DNA from: Mesorhizobium sp. YIM 152430
Lineage (GTDB): Bacteria; Pseudomonadota; Alphaproteobacteria; Rhizobiales; Rhizobiaceae
DNA: 64,000 bases
Direction: 5' to 3'
Assembly: GCF_029210365.1 (NCBI RefSeq)
Contig: NZ_JARGES010000043.1
Span: 310,001 to 374,000 of the forward strand
In this document: positions 8,965-18,363 of the stretch, in pieces
Numbering within the stretch: the stretch's first letter is position 1
Layout: each line of letters starts with the position of its first letter
Notes under the pieces: generated by a model
Database searches by the model: none
Seen by the model: only the letters and a program-made list of their open reading frames with translations
Told to the model about the DNA's origin: nothing
Translations under genes and position numbers: made by a program

Positions 8965-9699
8965 TCAGATCGCCCAGCCGCCGTCGATCAGGTGAATCGC
9001 GCCGGTCGTATAGCTTGCCGCCGACAGATAGACGACAAGATCGGCGATCTCCTCGGCCGTCCCTATGCGTCCGATCGGCTGACGTGCGATGAACGCTGAT
9101 CGCGCCGCCTCGTAGTCGCCCTGCGCCCTCAGCCTTTCGTGCAACGACGGGCTGTCCACTGTTCCCGGGCAGATCGCATTGCAGCGGATGCCCTGCGCCA
9201 CATAATCGGCGGCGACTGATTTCGTCAGGCCGATCACCGCTGCCTTGGAGGCGCTGTAAAGGCAGCGATTGGGCACGCCCTTCACGCTCGAAGCGACCGA
9301 CGCCATGTTGATGATGCAGCCGTCGCGACGCTCCAGCATACCCGGCAGCACGGCCTTGATCATGCGGATCTGCGCCTTGACGTTCAGCGCGAAGGCGAAG
9401 TCGAACTCATCGTCCGTGCAGTCGAGCACGGTGCCGGCATGAACGATGCCGGCGCAGTTGAACAGGATATCAATCCGTCCGAGTTCACCGACCAGTGACG
9501 AAATCGCCGTCGGATCGAGGACATCGAGCGGCCGTGCCGTAATGCCTCGCACGCCTTGAAATGCCGTGAGACCTTCAGAATTGATGTCGGTCGCAACGAC
9601 CGTCGCGCCCGCTCGCGCCAATGCAATCGCGCTCGCATGACCGATCCCCTGCGCGGCGGCGGTCACGAGCGCGGTTCGGCCCGTCAGATCGATCATCAT
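8965..9699 (-). CDS. SDR-family dehydrogenase, 2-keto-3-deoxy-L-fuconate dehydrogenase-like
   Basis: A 244-residue short-chain dehydrogenase with TAAAQGIG (residues 12-19), an NCAG motif, and YSASK as active-site YxxxK. The C-terminal half (LRAQGDYEAAR, ARQPIGRIGTAEEIA, GGWAI end) closely resembles 2-keto-3-deoxy-L-fuconate dehydrogenases and the related BDH2-like enzymes. Two adjacent ATGs (9699, 9696) follow a purine-rich ribosome binding site, and the first is taken. It forms an operon with the downstream FAH-family gene and is preceded by a copy of the LacI-family operator core. Confidence 0.85.
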   Translation of the reverse strand: MMIDLTGRTALVTAAAQGIGHASAIALARAGATVVATDINSEGLTAFQGVRGITARPLDVLDPTAISSLVGELGRIDILFNCAGIVHAGTVLDCTDDEFDFAFALNVKAQIRMIKAVLPGMLERRDGCIINMASVASSVKGVPNRCLYSASKAAVIGLTKSVAADYVAQGIRCNAICPGTVDSPSLHERLRAQGDYEAARSAFIARQPIGRIGTAEEIADLVVYLSAASYTTGAIHLIDGGWAI

Positions 9700-9758
9700 T
9701 CCTCCCTCCTCATGATCTTCCCTCCTAACACCACGCGCAAAGGATGAGAACCGCAAAA

Positions 9759-9772
9759 TGGCAGCGCTGCCA
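9759..9772. promoter_or_regulatory. second LacI-family operator core
   Basis: The perfect 14-bp palindrome TGGCAGCGCTGCCA lies 60 bases before the SDR/FAH operon start codon. It equals the centre of the 24-bp palindrome at 2673-2696, 7 kb away. Flanking symmetry is weaker here. Confidence 0.72.
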
Positions 9773-9914
9773 GACCCAGTTGTCCCGAAGCCCTTACTCC
9801 ATGCTTGCACCAATGGGCAAAAGCGCATCTGGCCCTAAAGCCACACCGGTCTCGCCCTTGAGGCATGTCGAGCGAGATGCGACAACGGTCCCGTTCCGGA
9901 TATCGAGGTTCGCA

Positions 9915-10913
9915 ATGCTCAAGACCCCTTATTTGCTCTTTCTGGGCGACGCGCCCGATCCGCTTGCGGCCAAGGTCGCCAACGGCATCAAGGACTGGCG
10001 GCCCGATCTGTCCGTCGGCCAGTTCCGCATGGAAGGCTGCAAGGCCGATCTCGGCTTGAAGGACATGGCGATATCCGAGGCGAAGGCTGCGGGCGCGAAG
10101 ACGCTGGTGATCGGCGCAGCCAATCGCGGCGGCGTCATCTCGCAAAGTTGGATCGCGGTGATGAAGGAAGCGATCGAGGCCGGCATGGACGTTGCGTCCG
10201 GCCTGCACGATCTTCTCTCCGAAGTGCCCGAACTCGTCGAAGCCGCCGAGCGCTACGGCACAAGACTGATCGACGTGCGCATCCCGACCGTCGATTATCC
10301 GATCGCAAACGGCGTCAAGCGCAGCGGCAAGCGGTGCCTCGCCGTCGGCACGGATTGCTCAGTCGGCAAGATGTACACTGCGCTGGCCATGGAAAAGGTG
10401 ATGCGCGCGCGCGGCATGAAAGCAACGTTCCGCGCCACCGGCCAGACCGGCATCCTGATCACCGGCGAGGGCGTGCCGCTCGACGCGGTGATCGCCGATT
10501 TCATGGCCGGCTCGATCGAATGGCTGACGCCCGACAACGATGCCGACCACTGGGACCTGATCGAGGGACAGGGCAGCCTTTTCCACGCCTCCTATTCGGG
10601 CGTGACGCTGGCGCTGATCCATGGCGGCCAGCCCGACGCGCTGGTGCTCTGCCACGAGCCGACGCGCAACCACATGCGCGGTCTTCCGGGCTACAAGCTG
10701 CCCACGCTCGAGGCGCTGCGCGATCTGGCGCTGACCATGGCGCGAATGGTCAATCCCGATTGCAAGGTCGTGGGAATTTCGATCAACACGGCGGCGATGC
10801 CCGAATCCGAGGCGCGCGCCTATCTCGCAGAAGTCGAGGCGAAGATGGACCTGCCGACCGTCGACCCGTTCCGCAACTGCGCGGAACGGCTGGTCGACGC
10901 ATTGGAGGCGTGA
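9915..10913 (+). CDS. dgcN: DgcN-like DUF1611 family protein (D-glutamate N-acetyltransferase family)
   Basis: A 332-residue protein. The start MLKTPYLLFLGDAPD and the C-terminal domain with a P-loop-like segment VGTDCSVGKMYT (around residue 150) match the DUF1611/DgcN family. DgcN acts with the N-acetyl-D-glutamate racemase DgcA in D-glutamate use. The longer in-frame extension begins in intergenic sequence with the operator and is rejected. No dgcA-like enolase-family gene follows here; the next gene is on the opposite strand, so the pairing usual elsewhere is absent from this window. Confidence 0.8.
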   Translation: MLKTPYLLFLGDAPDPLAAKVANGIKDWRPDLSVGQFRMEGCKADLGLKDMAISEAKAAGAKTLVIGAANRGGVISQSWIAVMKEAIEAGMDVASGLHDLLSEVPELVEAAERYGTRLIDVRIPTVDYPIANGVKRSGKRCLAVGTDCSVGKMYTALAMEKVMRARGMKATFRATGQTGILITGEGVPLDAVIADFMAGSIEWLTPDNDADHWDLIEGQGSLFHASYSGVTLALIHGGQPDALVLCHEPTRNHMRGLPGYKLPTLEALRDLALTMARMVNPDCKVVGISINTAAMPESEARAYLAEVEAKMDLPTVDPFRNCAERLVDALEA

Positions 10914-11213
10914 CTACGCCTCGTAACCTTCCATGATGGTCATTTCGGCATCCGCCACTTCTTGGCGGATCGCCTTGGCCGCCTGGTATTCGGCCGAATT
11001 GTAGCAGTCGAGCGCGTCCTGCATCGAAGCGAATTCGATCACGACATTGCGCGCCCGCCCCTTGCCTTCCATGGCATGATGGGTGCCGCCGCGGGCCAGG
11101 AACTTCGCGCCATAGCGCTCGAAGGCCGGCTTGGCGGTCGACACGTAATCCTTGTAGCGCTCGGGATCGCGGACATCGACATGTGCGATCCAGTAACCCT
11201 TGGCCATGTTCAT
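10914..11213 (-). CDS. DUF1330 domain-containing protein
   Basis: A 99-residue protein with the DUF1330 pattern: [18 protein letters not shown] near the start, ARGG and a histidine in the middle, and a C-terminal helix ([19 protein letters not shown]). The fold is a ferredoxin-like dimeric alpha/beta barrel of unknown biochemical function. Its start codon overlaps the pyrF stop as ATGA, so translation is coupled. MAKG two codons later is an alternative start. Confidence 0.88.
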   Translation of the reverse strand: MNMAKGYWIAHVDVRDPERYKDYVSTAKPAFERYGAKFLARGGTHHAMEGKGRARNVVIEFASMQDALDCYNSAEYQAAKAIRQEVADAEMTIMEGYEA

Positions 11214-11908
11214 CTCCCTTGGATGGTTTGCATTTCGTCGAGAATGGCGCTTGCGGCCGCCCGGCGGTCCGGCGCGGCAATGATCGGGCGTGCGACGACC
11301 AAGTGACTGGCGCCAGCGCGCAAGGCGTCTGCGGGCGTCACCACGCGCTTCTGGTCGCCATGGTCGGCTCCGGCCGGGCGAATGCCGGGCGTGACGACCG
11401 CCATGTCGGAGCCGACGATGCCGCGCACGCGCGCCGCTTCCGCCGCCGAGCACACGATGCCGCCCATGCCTGCGGCGCGTGCCTGCTCGGCCCGGTTTGC
11501 GACCAGCGTCGCGGGGTCGTCGCGATAGCCGGCATCCGCCAGGTCGGCCGCGTCCATCGAGGTCAGGACCGTGACGCCGAGAAGGCAAAGGTCGCTGCCG
11601 CGCGCCGCCTCGACAGCCGCGTGCATCGTCTTCGGATAGGCGTGCACAGTCAGCATCGAAACGCCCATCTTCGCGACGTTCTCGACGGCCTTCGCGACCG
11701 TGTTGTCGATGTCGAGGAGTTTCATGTCGAGGAAGACATGCTTGCCCTCGGCGGCAAGGTCGCGGGCAAACTCCAGCCCGCCGGCGAAAACGAGCTGGTA
11801 GCCGATCTTGTAGAAGGTCGCGAGCCCGTCGAGGTCGTTCACAACCCGTTCGGCATCGGCGATCGTCGGAACGTCGAGACCGACGATCAGGCGGTTGTCC
11901 GCTTTCAT
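11210..11908 (-). CDS. pyrF: orotidine 5'-phosphate decarboxylase
   Basis: A 232-residue enzyme of the last step of UMP synthesis (OMP to UMP plus CO2). The N-terminal LIVGLDVP and the catalytic [11 protein letters not shown] segment (the D-x-K-x-x-D signature) are present, with VTPGIRPAG and [11 protein letters not shown] forming the phosphate-binding C-terminal part. The start overlaps the stop of the FMN reductase gene (TAATG), indicating a coupled operon with DUF1330. Confidence 0.96.
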   Translation of the reverse strand: MKADNRLIVGLDVPTIADAERVVNDLDGLATFYKIGYQLVFAGGLEFARDLAAEGKHVFLDMKLLDIDNTVAKAVENVAKMGVSMLTVHAYPKTMHAAVEAARGSDLCLLGVTVLTSMDAADLADAGYRDDPATLVANRAEQARAAGMGGIVCSAAEAARVRGIVGSDMAVVTPGIRPAGADHGDQKRVVTPADALRAGASHLVVARPIIAAPDRRAAASAILDEMQTIQGR

Positions 11909-12501
11909 TATCTCATTCTCGGCGAGAGCAGGCGCGTGCGCTCGATCAGCGTTCGGCAGACATTTTCCATGGCCTTGCGGGTGCGCTCGTCCTTGAAGCG
12001 GCCGTTCTCGTCGAAAGCCTCGCCCGCCCGCGCAACCGAGCATTGCGGCGTGACGATCTCGACGCCGCAATTCATCAGAACGGCGCGCAGATGGTAAAGC
12101 CCCCGAATGCCGGCGAAATTTCCGTCCGACGACGAGCAGAGGCCGGCGACCTTGCCGGCATAGGGTTTGAACGGCTTGCCATTGTCGGCATGGACGCGGC
12201 TGACCCAGTCGATCGCATTCTTCAGCAAGGGCGGGATGGAGGAATTATATTCGGGGCTCGCAATCAGGAGCCCGTCATGCGCCGCGATCTGGCGCGCGAG
12301 CCGAAGCGCATTTTCCGGAACGCCGTGTTCGCGCTCGAGATCCTGATCGACGATCGGCATCGGATAGTCCGCAAGCGAGATGCGGGTCACATCGGCGCCT
12401 TGCGCCCCGAGCTCGGATTGCGCCACATCGGCCGTCTGGCCGCTATACGCTCCGGTCCGGGTCGATCCGGCGAAGACCAGAATTCTGGGTGCTGCCTGCA
12501 T
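11908..12501 (-). CDS. NADPH-dependent FMN reductase family protein
   Basis: A 197-residue flavodoxin-fold flavoprotein. The phosphate-binding loop GSTRTGAYS (near residue 10) binds FMN, and the [19 protein letters not shown] segment is the family hallmark. It belongs to the ChrR/SsuE-like group that reduces quinones, azo dyes or free flavin. The start at the GTATGCAGG site has a nearby GAGG; upstream starts at 12513 (ATG) and 12522 (TTG) are possible. The stop overlaps the pyrF start. Confidence 0.9.
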   Translation of the reverse strand: MQAAPRILVFAGSTRTGAYSGQTADVAQSELGAQGADVTRISLADYPMPIVDQDLEREHGVPENALRLARQIAAHDGLLIASPEYNSSIPPLLKNAIDWVSRVHADNGKPFKPYAGKVAGLCSSSDGNFAGIRGLYHLRAVLMNCGVEIVTPQCSVARAGEAFDENGRFKDERTRKAMENVCRTLIERTRLLSPRMR

Positions 12502-12556
12502 ACCGCCTCTCATCGCTTCCAAGGCGATTAAAGCGCCTGCCGGTGCTTGTCAAAGG

Positions 12557-13153
12557 TCAGGCGAGCTGGCGTCGATAGAGCCAGAGCTGGCTCGGCGGCA
12601 GGTTGCGAAACACGAAATCGTGGTGCTCGACCGTGTAGTTGCCGCGGCCGGGCGGGACGGGAGATTTCGGGCCGTAGCTGATCTGGACGACCGGCCGCCC
12701 ATGAGGGATGCGCGCCAGAAGATCCTCGACATAGGCGACGCGCCGATCGACGGGAAAATTGAGCAGTGGAACTGCGGAGACGATCGAATCGAAAACGAGG
12801 TCTCTCTTGTCGCCGAGCGTCGCATCGAGATCGAAGGCGTCGCCCTCGATAATGTGAACCTGCGGGAACTCGACCTGAAGATGTTCGACGAAGTCGGCGG
12901 AATACTCGATCGAATAAAGCTTCTCCGGCGCGACGCCGCGCTCCAGGATCGCCTTGGTGATGACGCCAGTGCCGGGTCCGAGTTCCAAGACGGGCAGACC
13001 CGACGAAGTGTTAATGACGGAGGCCATGCTGCGCGCGGTGACAGAACTCGTCGGCAGCATCGCGCCGACGGCACGTGGCTGATCGATCCAGCCCTTGAAG
13101 AATTTCAGTTCCTCGTCGAACCGACGCGTCAGCTTCTGCAATCCGCTCTTCAT
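12557..13153 (-). CDS. pmtA: phospholipid N-methyltransferase (PmtA)
   Basis: A 198-residue S-adenosylmethionine-dependent methyltransferase. Motif I is ELGPGTGVIT (residues 55-64), followed by an acidic motif II (SIEYSADF) and DAFDLDATLG. The N-terminal RRFDEELKFFKGWIDQPRAVG and the central FDSIVSAVPLLNFP are very like Agrobacterium PmtA, which methylates phosphatidylethanolamine to phosphatidylcholine. The ATG at 13153 was chosen because the upstream extension lacks homology. It lies between dnaJ and the FMN reductase gene, as in other Rhizobiales. Confidence 0.9.
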   Translation of the reverse strand: MKSGLQKLTRRFDEELKFFKGWIDQPRAVGAMLPTSSVTARSMASVINTSSGLPVLELGPGTGVITKAILERGVAPEKLYSIEYSADFVEHLQVEFPQVHIIEGDAFDLDATLGDKRDLVFDSIVSAVPLLNFPVDRRVAYVEDLLARIPHGRPVVQISYGPKSPVPPGRGNYTVEHHDFVFRNLPPSQLWLYRRQLA

Positions 13154-13259
13154 TTCGCCTTCGTCCCTCCTGAGATGATGGCGGAGACTACAGGCCAAGT
13201 GCGACGGAACAAGGACAAACATGTCGCTCGCACGCAATCGTGTGGCGCAATCGGGGTTC

Positions 13260-14390
13260 TCAGTTCCCGAAGGATTCGAAGAAGTCCTTCATGCGCGAGA
13301 AAAAGCCTGAGGATTGCGGGCTGTTCTCCGTGGAGGACAGTTCCTCGAATTCCTCCAGCAGTTCGCGCTGGCGCTTGGAGAGGCTTTGCGGCGTCTCGAC
13401 CGCCACCTGAATGTAGAGATCGCCGACCTGATTCTGGCGCAGGATCGGCATTCCCTTGCCCTTCATGCGGAACTGGCGGCCGTGCTGGGTGCCCTCGGGC
13501 ACCTTCACGCGCGTCTGCGTGCCGTCGAGCGTCGCGACCTCGAAAGCGCCGCCGAGCGCGGCCGTCGTCATCGAGATCGGCACCTTGCAGTAAAGATCCG
13601 CGCCGTCGCGCTGGAAGAATTCGTGCGGCTTCAGCGACAGGAAGATATAGAGATCCCCGGACGGCCCGCCGCGCAGACCCGCTTCTCCCTCGCCCGCGAG
13701 GCGAATGCGCGTGCCATCCTCGATGCCCGCCGGAATGTTGACAGACAGGGCGCGCTCCTCGGTGACGCGGCCCTGGCCGGCGCATTTGCGGCACGGGTCC
13801 TGGATCGTCTGGCCACGGCCCTGGCATTGCGGGCACGTCCGTTCGACGGAAAAGAACCCGCCCGTCTGCGCCCGCACGCGCCCCGCGCCGCCGCACATCG
13901 AACAGGTGACGGGCTGCGTGCCGGGCCGGGCGCCGGAGCCCGCGCATTCGTCGCAGGCCATCGAGGACGGCACCCTTATCTGGGCTGTCTTTCCGGCGAA
14001 GGCCTCTTCGAGCGTGACTTCCATATTGTAGCGCAGATCGGCGCCGCGATTGTTGGCGCCGCCGCGTCGGCGGCCGCCCATCATTTCGCCGAAGATGTCC
14101 TCGAAGATGTCTGCGAAACCGCCTGCCTGCCCGAAGCCCGCTCCACCGCCGCCGCCGAATCCGCCCTGCTCGAAGGCGGCGTGGCCGAACCGATCGTAGG
14201 CCGCCCGCTTCTGCGGGTCCTTCAGCGCTTCATAGGCTTCGTTGATGTCCTTGAACTTCTTCTCCGCCTCGTGGTCGCCTGGATTGCGATCGGGGTGGTA
14301 CTGCATGGCCAACTTGCGAAAGGCGACCTTCAATTCCTTCTCGTCAGCGCTCTTCTGCACTCCGAGGGTCTCGTAATAGTCGGCCTTCAT
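13260..14390 (-). CDS. dnaJ: chaperone DnaJ (Hsp40)
   Basis: A 376-residue type I J-protein. It contains the J domain with HPD (YHPDRN, around residue 32), a glycine/phenylalanine-rich linker ([12 protein letters not shown]), four zinc-finger CxxCxGxG repeats ([32 protein letters not shown]) and two C-terminal substrate-binding beta domains. It stimulates DnaK ATPase and delivers unfolded clients. The start [10 protein letters not shown] is standard; an ATG two codons upstream is possible. It lies downstream of dnaK with its own intergenic space and a dnaK terminator between. Confidence 0.97.
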   Translation of the reverse strand: MKADYYETLGVQKSADEKELKVAFRKLAMQYHPDRNPGDHEAEKKFKDINEAYEALKDPQKRAAYDRFGHAAFEQGGFGGGGGAGFGQAGGFADIFEDIFGEMMGGRRRGGANNRGADLRYNMEVTLEEAFAGKTAQIRVPSSMACDECAGSGARPGTQPVTCSMCGGAGRVRAQTGGFFSVERTCPQCQGRGQTIQDPCRKCAGQGRVTEERALSVNIPAGIEDGTRIRLAGEGEAGLRGGPSGDLYIFLSLKPHEFFQRDGADLYCKVPISMTTAALGGAFEVATLDGTQTRVKVPEGTQHGRQFRMKGKGMPILRQNQVGDLYIQVAVETPQSLSKRQRELLEEFEELSSTENSPQSSGFFSRMKDFFESFGN

Positions 14391-14552
14391 GGTCATCCCT
14401 GGTTCAGTCTCAAGATTGGGCGAAGGACGGCGCGATCGCCTCGAGCCGAAGCGCGGCGCCTTAGCTGCCCGATTTAGGAAGCCTGCGGCCGATATGCCAT
14501 AGGCAGGACCATCCGCCATGCGTATTTCGGCAACAGCCGGCATCTAAACGAA

Positions 14553-14576
14553 GAAACCCGGCGCACGGCCGGGTTC
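14553..14576 (-). terminator. terminator downstream of dnaK
   Basis: The stem AACCCGGC / GCCGGGTT (14555-14562 with 14568-14575) is followed on the minus strand by TTCTTCG, 22 bases past the dnaK stop. It probably lowers dnaJ expression relative to dnaK. Confidence 0.75.
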
Positions 14577-14597
14577 CCGATTCGTCGGCCGATCAGG

Positions 14598-16517
14598 TCA
14601 GGCCGACTTCTTCTTGTCGTCATTGTCGTCGATTTCCTCGAAATCGGCGTCGACCACGTCCTCGCCGCTCTTCTGCGCATCGGCCTTGGCGTCGGCTTCG
14701 GCCGCTTCCGCCTGGCTGGCTTCATACATGGCCTGGCCGAGCTTCATCGAGACTTCGGCCAGATGATTGGTCTTGGCGGTTATCGCCTCTGCGTCGTCGC
14801 CTTCGGTCGCGCTGCGCAGGTCCGCGATTGCGTCCTCGATCGCCTTCCTGTCCTCGGCCGAAACCTTGTCGCCATAATCCTTCAGCGACTTTTCGGACGA
14901 GTGAAGCAGGCTTTCGGCCTGGTTCTTCGCCTCGACGGCGGCACGGCGCTTCTTGTCCGTATCCGCATTGGCTTCGGCGTCCTTCACCATCTTCTCGATG
15001 TCGGCGTCCGAAAGGCCGCCCGACGCCTGGATGCGGATCTGGTGCTCCTTGCCGGTGCCCTTGTCCTTGGCCGAGACGTTGACAATGCCGTTGGCGTCGA
15101 TGTCGAAGGCAACCTCGATCTGCGGCACGCCGCGCGGTGCGGGTGGAATGCCGACGAGATCGAACTGGCCGAGCGCCTTGTTGTCGGCGGCCATTTCGCG
15201 CTCGCCCTGGAAGACGCGGATCGTCACGGCCGACTGGTTGTCCTCGGCCGTCGAGAACGTCTGCGCCTTCTTGGTCGGGATCGTCGTGTTGCGTTCGATC
15301 AGGCGCGTGAACACGCCGCCCAGCGTCTCGATGCCGAGCGACAGCGGGGTCACGTCGAGCAGCAGCACGTCCTTGACGTCGCCCTGCAGAACGCCGGCCT
15401 GGATCGCCGCGCCCATGGCGACGACCTCGTCCGGATTGACGCCCTTGTGCGGCTCCTTGCCGAAGAACTGCTTCACGACCTCGTGGACCTTGGGCATGCG
15501 CGTCATGCCGCCGACGAGGACGACTTCGTCGATCTCGCCCGCATTGAGGCCGGCATCCTTCAGCGCGGCCTTGCACGGGCCCACGGTGCGCTGCACGAGA
15601 TCGTCGACGAGGCTCTCGAACTTGGCGCGCGTCAGCTTCATCGTCAGGTGCTTCGGGCCGGTCTGGTCGGCCGTGATGAAGGGCAGGTTGATCTCGGTCT
15701 GCGCGGACGAGGACAGCTCGATCTTGGCCTTTTCGGCGGCTTCCTTCAGGCGTTGGAGCGCGAGTTTGTCGCCCTTGAGGTCGATGCCTTGTTCCTTCTT
15801 GAACTCCGCCGCAAGGTATTCGACGAGGCGCATGTCGAAATCCTCGCCGCCGAGGAAGGTGTCGCCATTGGTCGACTTCACCTCGAAGACGCCGTCGCCG
15901 ATCTCGAGGATCGAGATATCGAACGTGCCGCCGCCAAGATCGTAGACGGCAATCGTCTTGCCGTCCTTTTTGTCGAGGCCGTAGGCCAGGGCGGCCGCCG
16001 TCGGCTCGTTGATGATGCGCAGCACCTCCAGACCGGCAATCTTGCCGGCATCCTTGGTCGCCTGACGCTGGGCGTCGTTGAAATAGGCCGGAACGGTGAT
16101 GACGGCCTTCTCGACCTTCTCGCCGAGATAGGATTCGGCCGTCTCCTTCATCTTCTGAAGGATCATCGCGGAAATCTGCGAGGGGGAGTAGTCGGTGTCG
16201 CGCGCCTTGACCCAGGCATCGCCATTGGCGGCCTTGACGATCTTGTACGGCACCATGTCCTTGTCCTTCTGGGTCGTCGGATCCTGGAAGGTGCGGCCGA
16301 TGAGGCGCTTGATGGCGAACATGGTGTTTTCGGGATTGGTGACCGCCTGGCGCTTGGCCGGCTGGCCGACGAGACGTTCGCCGTCATCGGTGAAGGCTAC
16401 CATCGACGGCGTGGTGCGCGCGCCCTCGGCATTCTCGATCACCTTGGCGTCCTTGCCGTCCATGACGGCGACGCAGGAATTGGTCGTTCCAAGGTCGATA
16501 CCGATTACTTTAGCCAT
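14598..16517 (-). CDS. dnaK: chaperone DnaK (Hsp70)
   Basis: A 639-residue Hsp70. The ATPase domain starts [25 protein letters not shown] and VGGMTRMP are the phosphate- and adenosine-binding motifs. The linker [19 protein letters not shown] leads into the peptide-binding domain, and the tail ends in an acidic stretch ([10 protein letters not shown]). The start at 16517 is the universally conserved MAKVIGID; a 48-codon upstream extension has no homology. A heat-shock-like promoter lies about 130 bases upstream. Confidence 0.98.
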   Translation of the reverse strand: MAKVIGIDLGTTNSCVAVMDGKDAKVIENAEGARTTPSMVAFTDDGERLVGQPAKRQAVTNPENTMFAIKRLIGRTFQDPTTQKDKDMVPYKIVKAANGDAWVKARDTDYSPSQISAMILQKMKETAESYLGEKVEKAVITVPAYFNDAQRQATKDAGKIAGLEVLRIINEPTAAALAYGLDKKDGKTIAVYDLGGGTFDISILEIGDGVFEVKSTNGDTFLGGEDFDMRLVEYLAAEFKKEQGIDLKGDKLALQRLKEAAEKAKIELSSSAQTEINLPFITADQTGPKHLTMKLTRAKFESLVDDLVQRTVGPCKAALKDAGLNAGEIDEVVLVGGMTRMPKVHEVVKQFFGKEPHKGVNPDEVVAMGAAIQAGVLQGDVKDVLLLDVTPLSLGIETLGGVFTRLIERNTTIPTKKAQTFSTAEDNQSAVTIRVFQGEREMAADNKALGQFDLVGIPPAPRGVPQIEVAFDIDANGIVNVSAKDKGTGKEHQIRIQASGGLSDADIEKMVKDAEANADTDKKRRAAVEAKNQAESLLHSSEKSLKDYGDKVSAEDRKAIEDAIADLRSATEGDDAEAITAKTNHLAEVSMKLGQAMYEASQAEAAEADAKADAQKSGEDVVDADFEEIDDNDDKKKSA

Positions 16518-16644
16518 TTTCTTTCTTCTCTCCGCGTAAGCAGGCCGTCTGGACCCAATGCGAGGCGTTCCGGACGACGGCCCCTGTTCAGTGAAAACGC
16601 CGGTGCCATGGCATGTTCCCATACCCGGCTCGGCTGTGCGGCGT

Positions 16645-16673
16645 ATATAAGAAGGGGGCATTTTTGGCGCAAG
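16645..16673 (-). promoter_or_regulatory. candidate RpoH (heat-shock sigma) promoter of dnaK
   Basis: On the minus strand CACTTGCG is followed 17 bases later by TTATATA, preceded by a CCCCCTTC run. This resembles alphaproteobacterial RpoH promoters (CTTG element, 17-18 bp spacer, CNTATAT-like -10). The position, about 130 bases before dnaK, fits. Confidence 0.5.
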
Positions 16674-16712
16674 TGACGGCAGGCGGCGATTTTCGGTTCC
16701 GTGCCGTCATCC

Positions 16713-17699
16713 TCAGACATCGGCCCAGCCGCCGCCTTTGCCGGCTGCGAAAATCGCGTCGATCACCTTTTGATTGCGGATCGAATCCTCGAGCGTGAAG
16801 ACAGGCACGGCCTCGCCTTGCGCGGCGCAGGCGAAAGCCTCCACTTCAAGCCGGTATTGCCGCGTGCCGGGAAACCGGAAAACGCGCGATTCGGTGCGGC
16901 GCTGGTCGTGAAGCTCGATCCGGTGGTGATCGAAATCGCCGGCATTAAAGGGCGCCTGCACTTGGATGAAGCCGTCCTCGCCGTGGAAGACCATTTCCTG
17001 GCGCAGCGCCATCTGCGTGGAGCAATAGAAGGAGAGGTCGAACGTGCCGAAATCGGCGGTGACGTTCGCATAGATGTCGGTGCCGAAGTCCGGGTCGCGT
17101 TCCACCGTGGCGCGAACGCGAAACGGTTCCTGCCCTGTCGCTATTCGCGTCGTGACGACCGGGTAGACGCCGATATCCGGCAGCGCGCCGCCTCCAAGCT
17201 GCGGCTTGTTGCGCATGTTGTCGGGGTCCCGGTTGAAATAGGAGAACGCACCTTGCACATGGCGCAGACGGCCGATCGCGCCCGATGCAACGAGTTCGCG
17301 GACCTTCGCCCATTGCGGGTGATAGAACACCATGAAGGCTTCCGAGACGATGACCATGTTGCGGTCGCGGGCTTCGATCACAGACGCGATTTCGGGCGCC
17401 CTCAGCGCCAGCGGCTTTTCGACCAGCACATGCTTGCCGGCATCGGCCGCCCTGATCGCCCACTCGACATGATCGGATGTCGGCAGCGGAATATAGACGC
17501 CATCGATTTCGTCCGACGCCAGAAGCGCCTCATAGGAGCCGAAAGCGCGCCGCGCGGCGAAGCGATCCACCAAGCTGCGCGCTCGCGCCTCGTCCCGGCT
17601 TGCGATGGCGACGAGCACGCCGTTCCCGGATTCCAGGATTGCCGGAATGACATGATCTCGCGCGATCTTGGCTGTCGAGAGAACACCCCAGCGAAACAT
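16713..17699 (-). CDS. Gfo/Idh/MocA-family oxidoreductase
   Basis: A 328-residue NAD(P)-dependent dehydrogenase. The N-terminal Rossmann fold begins [18 protein letters not shown] and the family signature EKPLAL (near residue 92) marks the catalytic lysine; the C-terminal GFO_IDH_MocA domain follows. The start at 17699 has AAGGAG at proper spacing, whereas the ATG two codons upstream has none. Such enzymes act on sugars, inositols or dihydrodiols; no substrate can be assigned. It appears monocistronic and divergent from the cell-wall hydrolase gene. Confidence 0.9.
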   Translation of the reverse strand: MFRWGVLSTAKIARDHVIPAILESGNGVLVAIASRDEARARSLVDRFAARRAFGSYEALLASDEIDGVYIPLPTSDHVEWAIRAADAGKHVLVEKPLALRAPEIASVIEARDRNMVIVSEAFMVFYHPQWAKVRELVASGAIGRLRHVQGAFSYFNRDPDNMRNKPQLGGGALPDIGVYPVVTTRIATGQEPFRVRATVERDPDFGTDIYANVTADFGTFDLSFYCSTQMALRQEMVFHGEDGFIQVQAPFNAGDFDHHRIELHDQRRTESRVFRFPGTRQYRLEVEAFACAAQGEAVPVFTLEDSIRNQKVIDAIFAAGKGGGWADV

Positions 17700-17778
17700 C
17701 CGCATCTCCTTCGTTGCGGTCTTTTGGGAATAGACCCGCCCGCGCATCGTTACCCGTTCGTTAACGGAGTGGGTCCTC

Positions 17779-18363
17779 ATGCGAAACCGAAAAACGATCG
17801 CGCTTGCCGCACTTGCCGCAACGCTCATCCATTTCAGTCCGGCGTTTGCCGGTCCGGCCTATCATGCGCGCGCCGCCGTGGCCGCGCTCGATCTTCCCAA
17901 GGTCAAGCGCCAGCCGGCGGCCGATCGGCGCTGTCTCGCTCAGGCGCTTTATCATGAAGCGCGCGGCGAAAGCGTGACGGGTCAGATTGCGGTGGCGCAA
18001 GTGATCATCAACCGCGTCAAGAGTCGCGCCTATCCAAATTCCGTTTGCGGCGTGGTCTACCAGAACAGGCACCGGCGCAACGCCTGCCAGTTCTCCTTCG
18101 CCTGCGACGGCGTGTCCGAGCGCGCACGCGAAAAAGCGGCCTATGCCAGATCCGAGCAACTGGCCTCGGAGATCCTGTGCGGCTCGGATTGCAAGACGGC
18201 GCGCAAACTCGTGCGTCTGACGAGACTGACCGGTATCGTTGCTCGTGCCACCCACTATCACGCGACCAGCGTCATGCCGTCATGGGGGCGCAAGAAGAAG
18301 CGCCTGACCAGGATCGGCCGGCACATCTTTTATACGAGCACGCGCGTCACGAAGACGATGTAG
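17779..18363 (+). CDS. SleB-like cell wall hydrolase
   Basis: A 194-residue exported protein. A signal peptide covers residues 1-24 (ending SPAFAG), followed by a Hydrolase_2/SleB domain: [15 protein letters not shown] carries the catalytic-type glutamate, [14 protein letters not shown] and CQFSFACDG are family hallmarks. Proteins of this domain cleave peptidoglycan. The tail is rich in lysine and arginine ([13 protein letters not shown]). It is convergent with pheT, the two stop codons being directly adjacent. Confidence 0.88.
   Translation: MRNRKTIALAALAATLIHFSPAFAGPAYHARAAVAALDLPKVKRQPAADRRCLAQALYHEARGESVTGQIAVAQVIINRVKSRAYPNSVCGVVYQNRHRRNACQFSFACDGVSERAREKAAYARSEQLASEILCGSDCKTARKLVRLTRLTGIVARATHYHATSVMPSWGRKKKRLTRIGRHIFYTSTRVTKTM

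Noticed and set aside
14763-16676. 637-codon plus-strand frame opposite dnaK
   Set aside because: Antisense shadow of dnaK; no ribosome binding site or family features, and DnaK on the other strand is certain.
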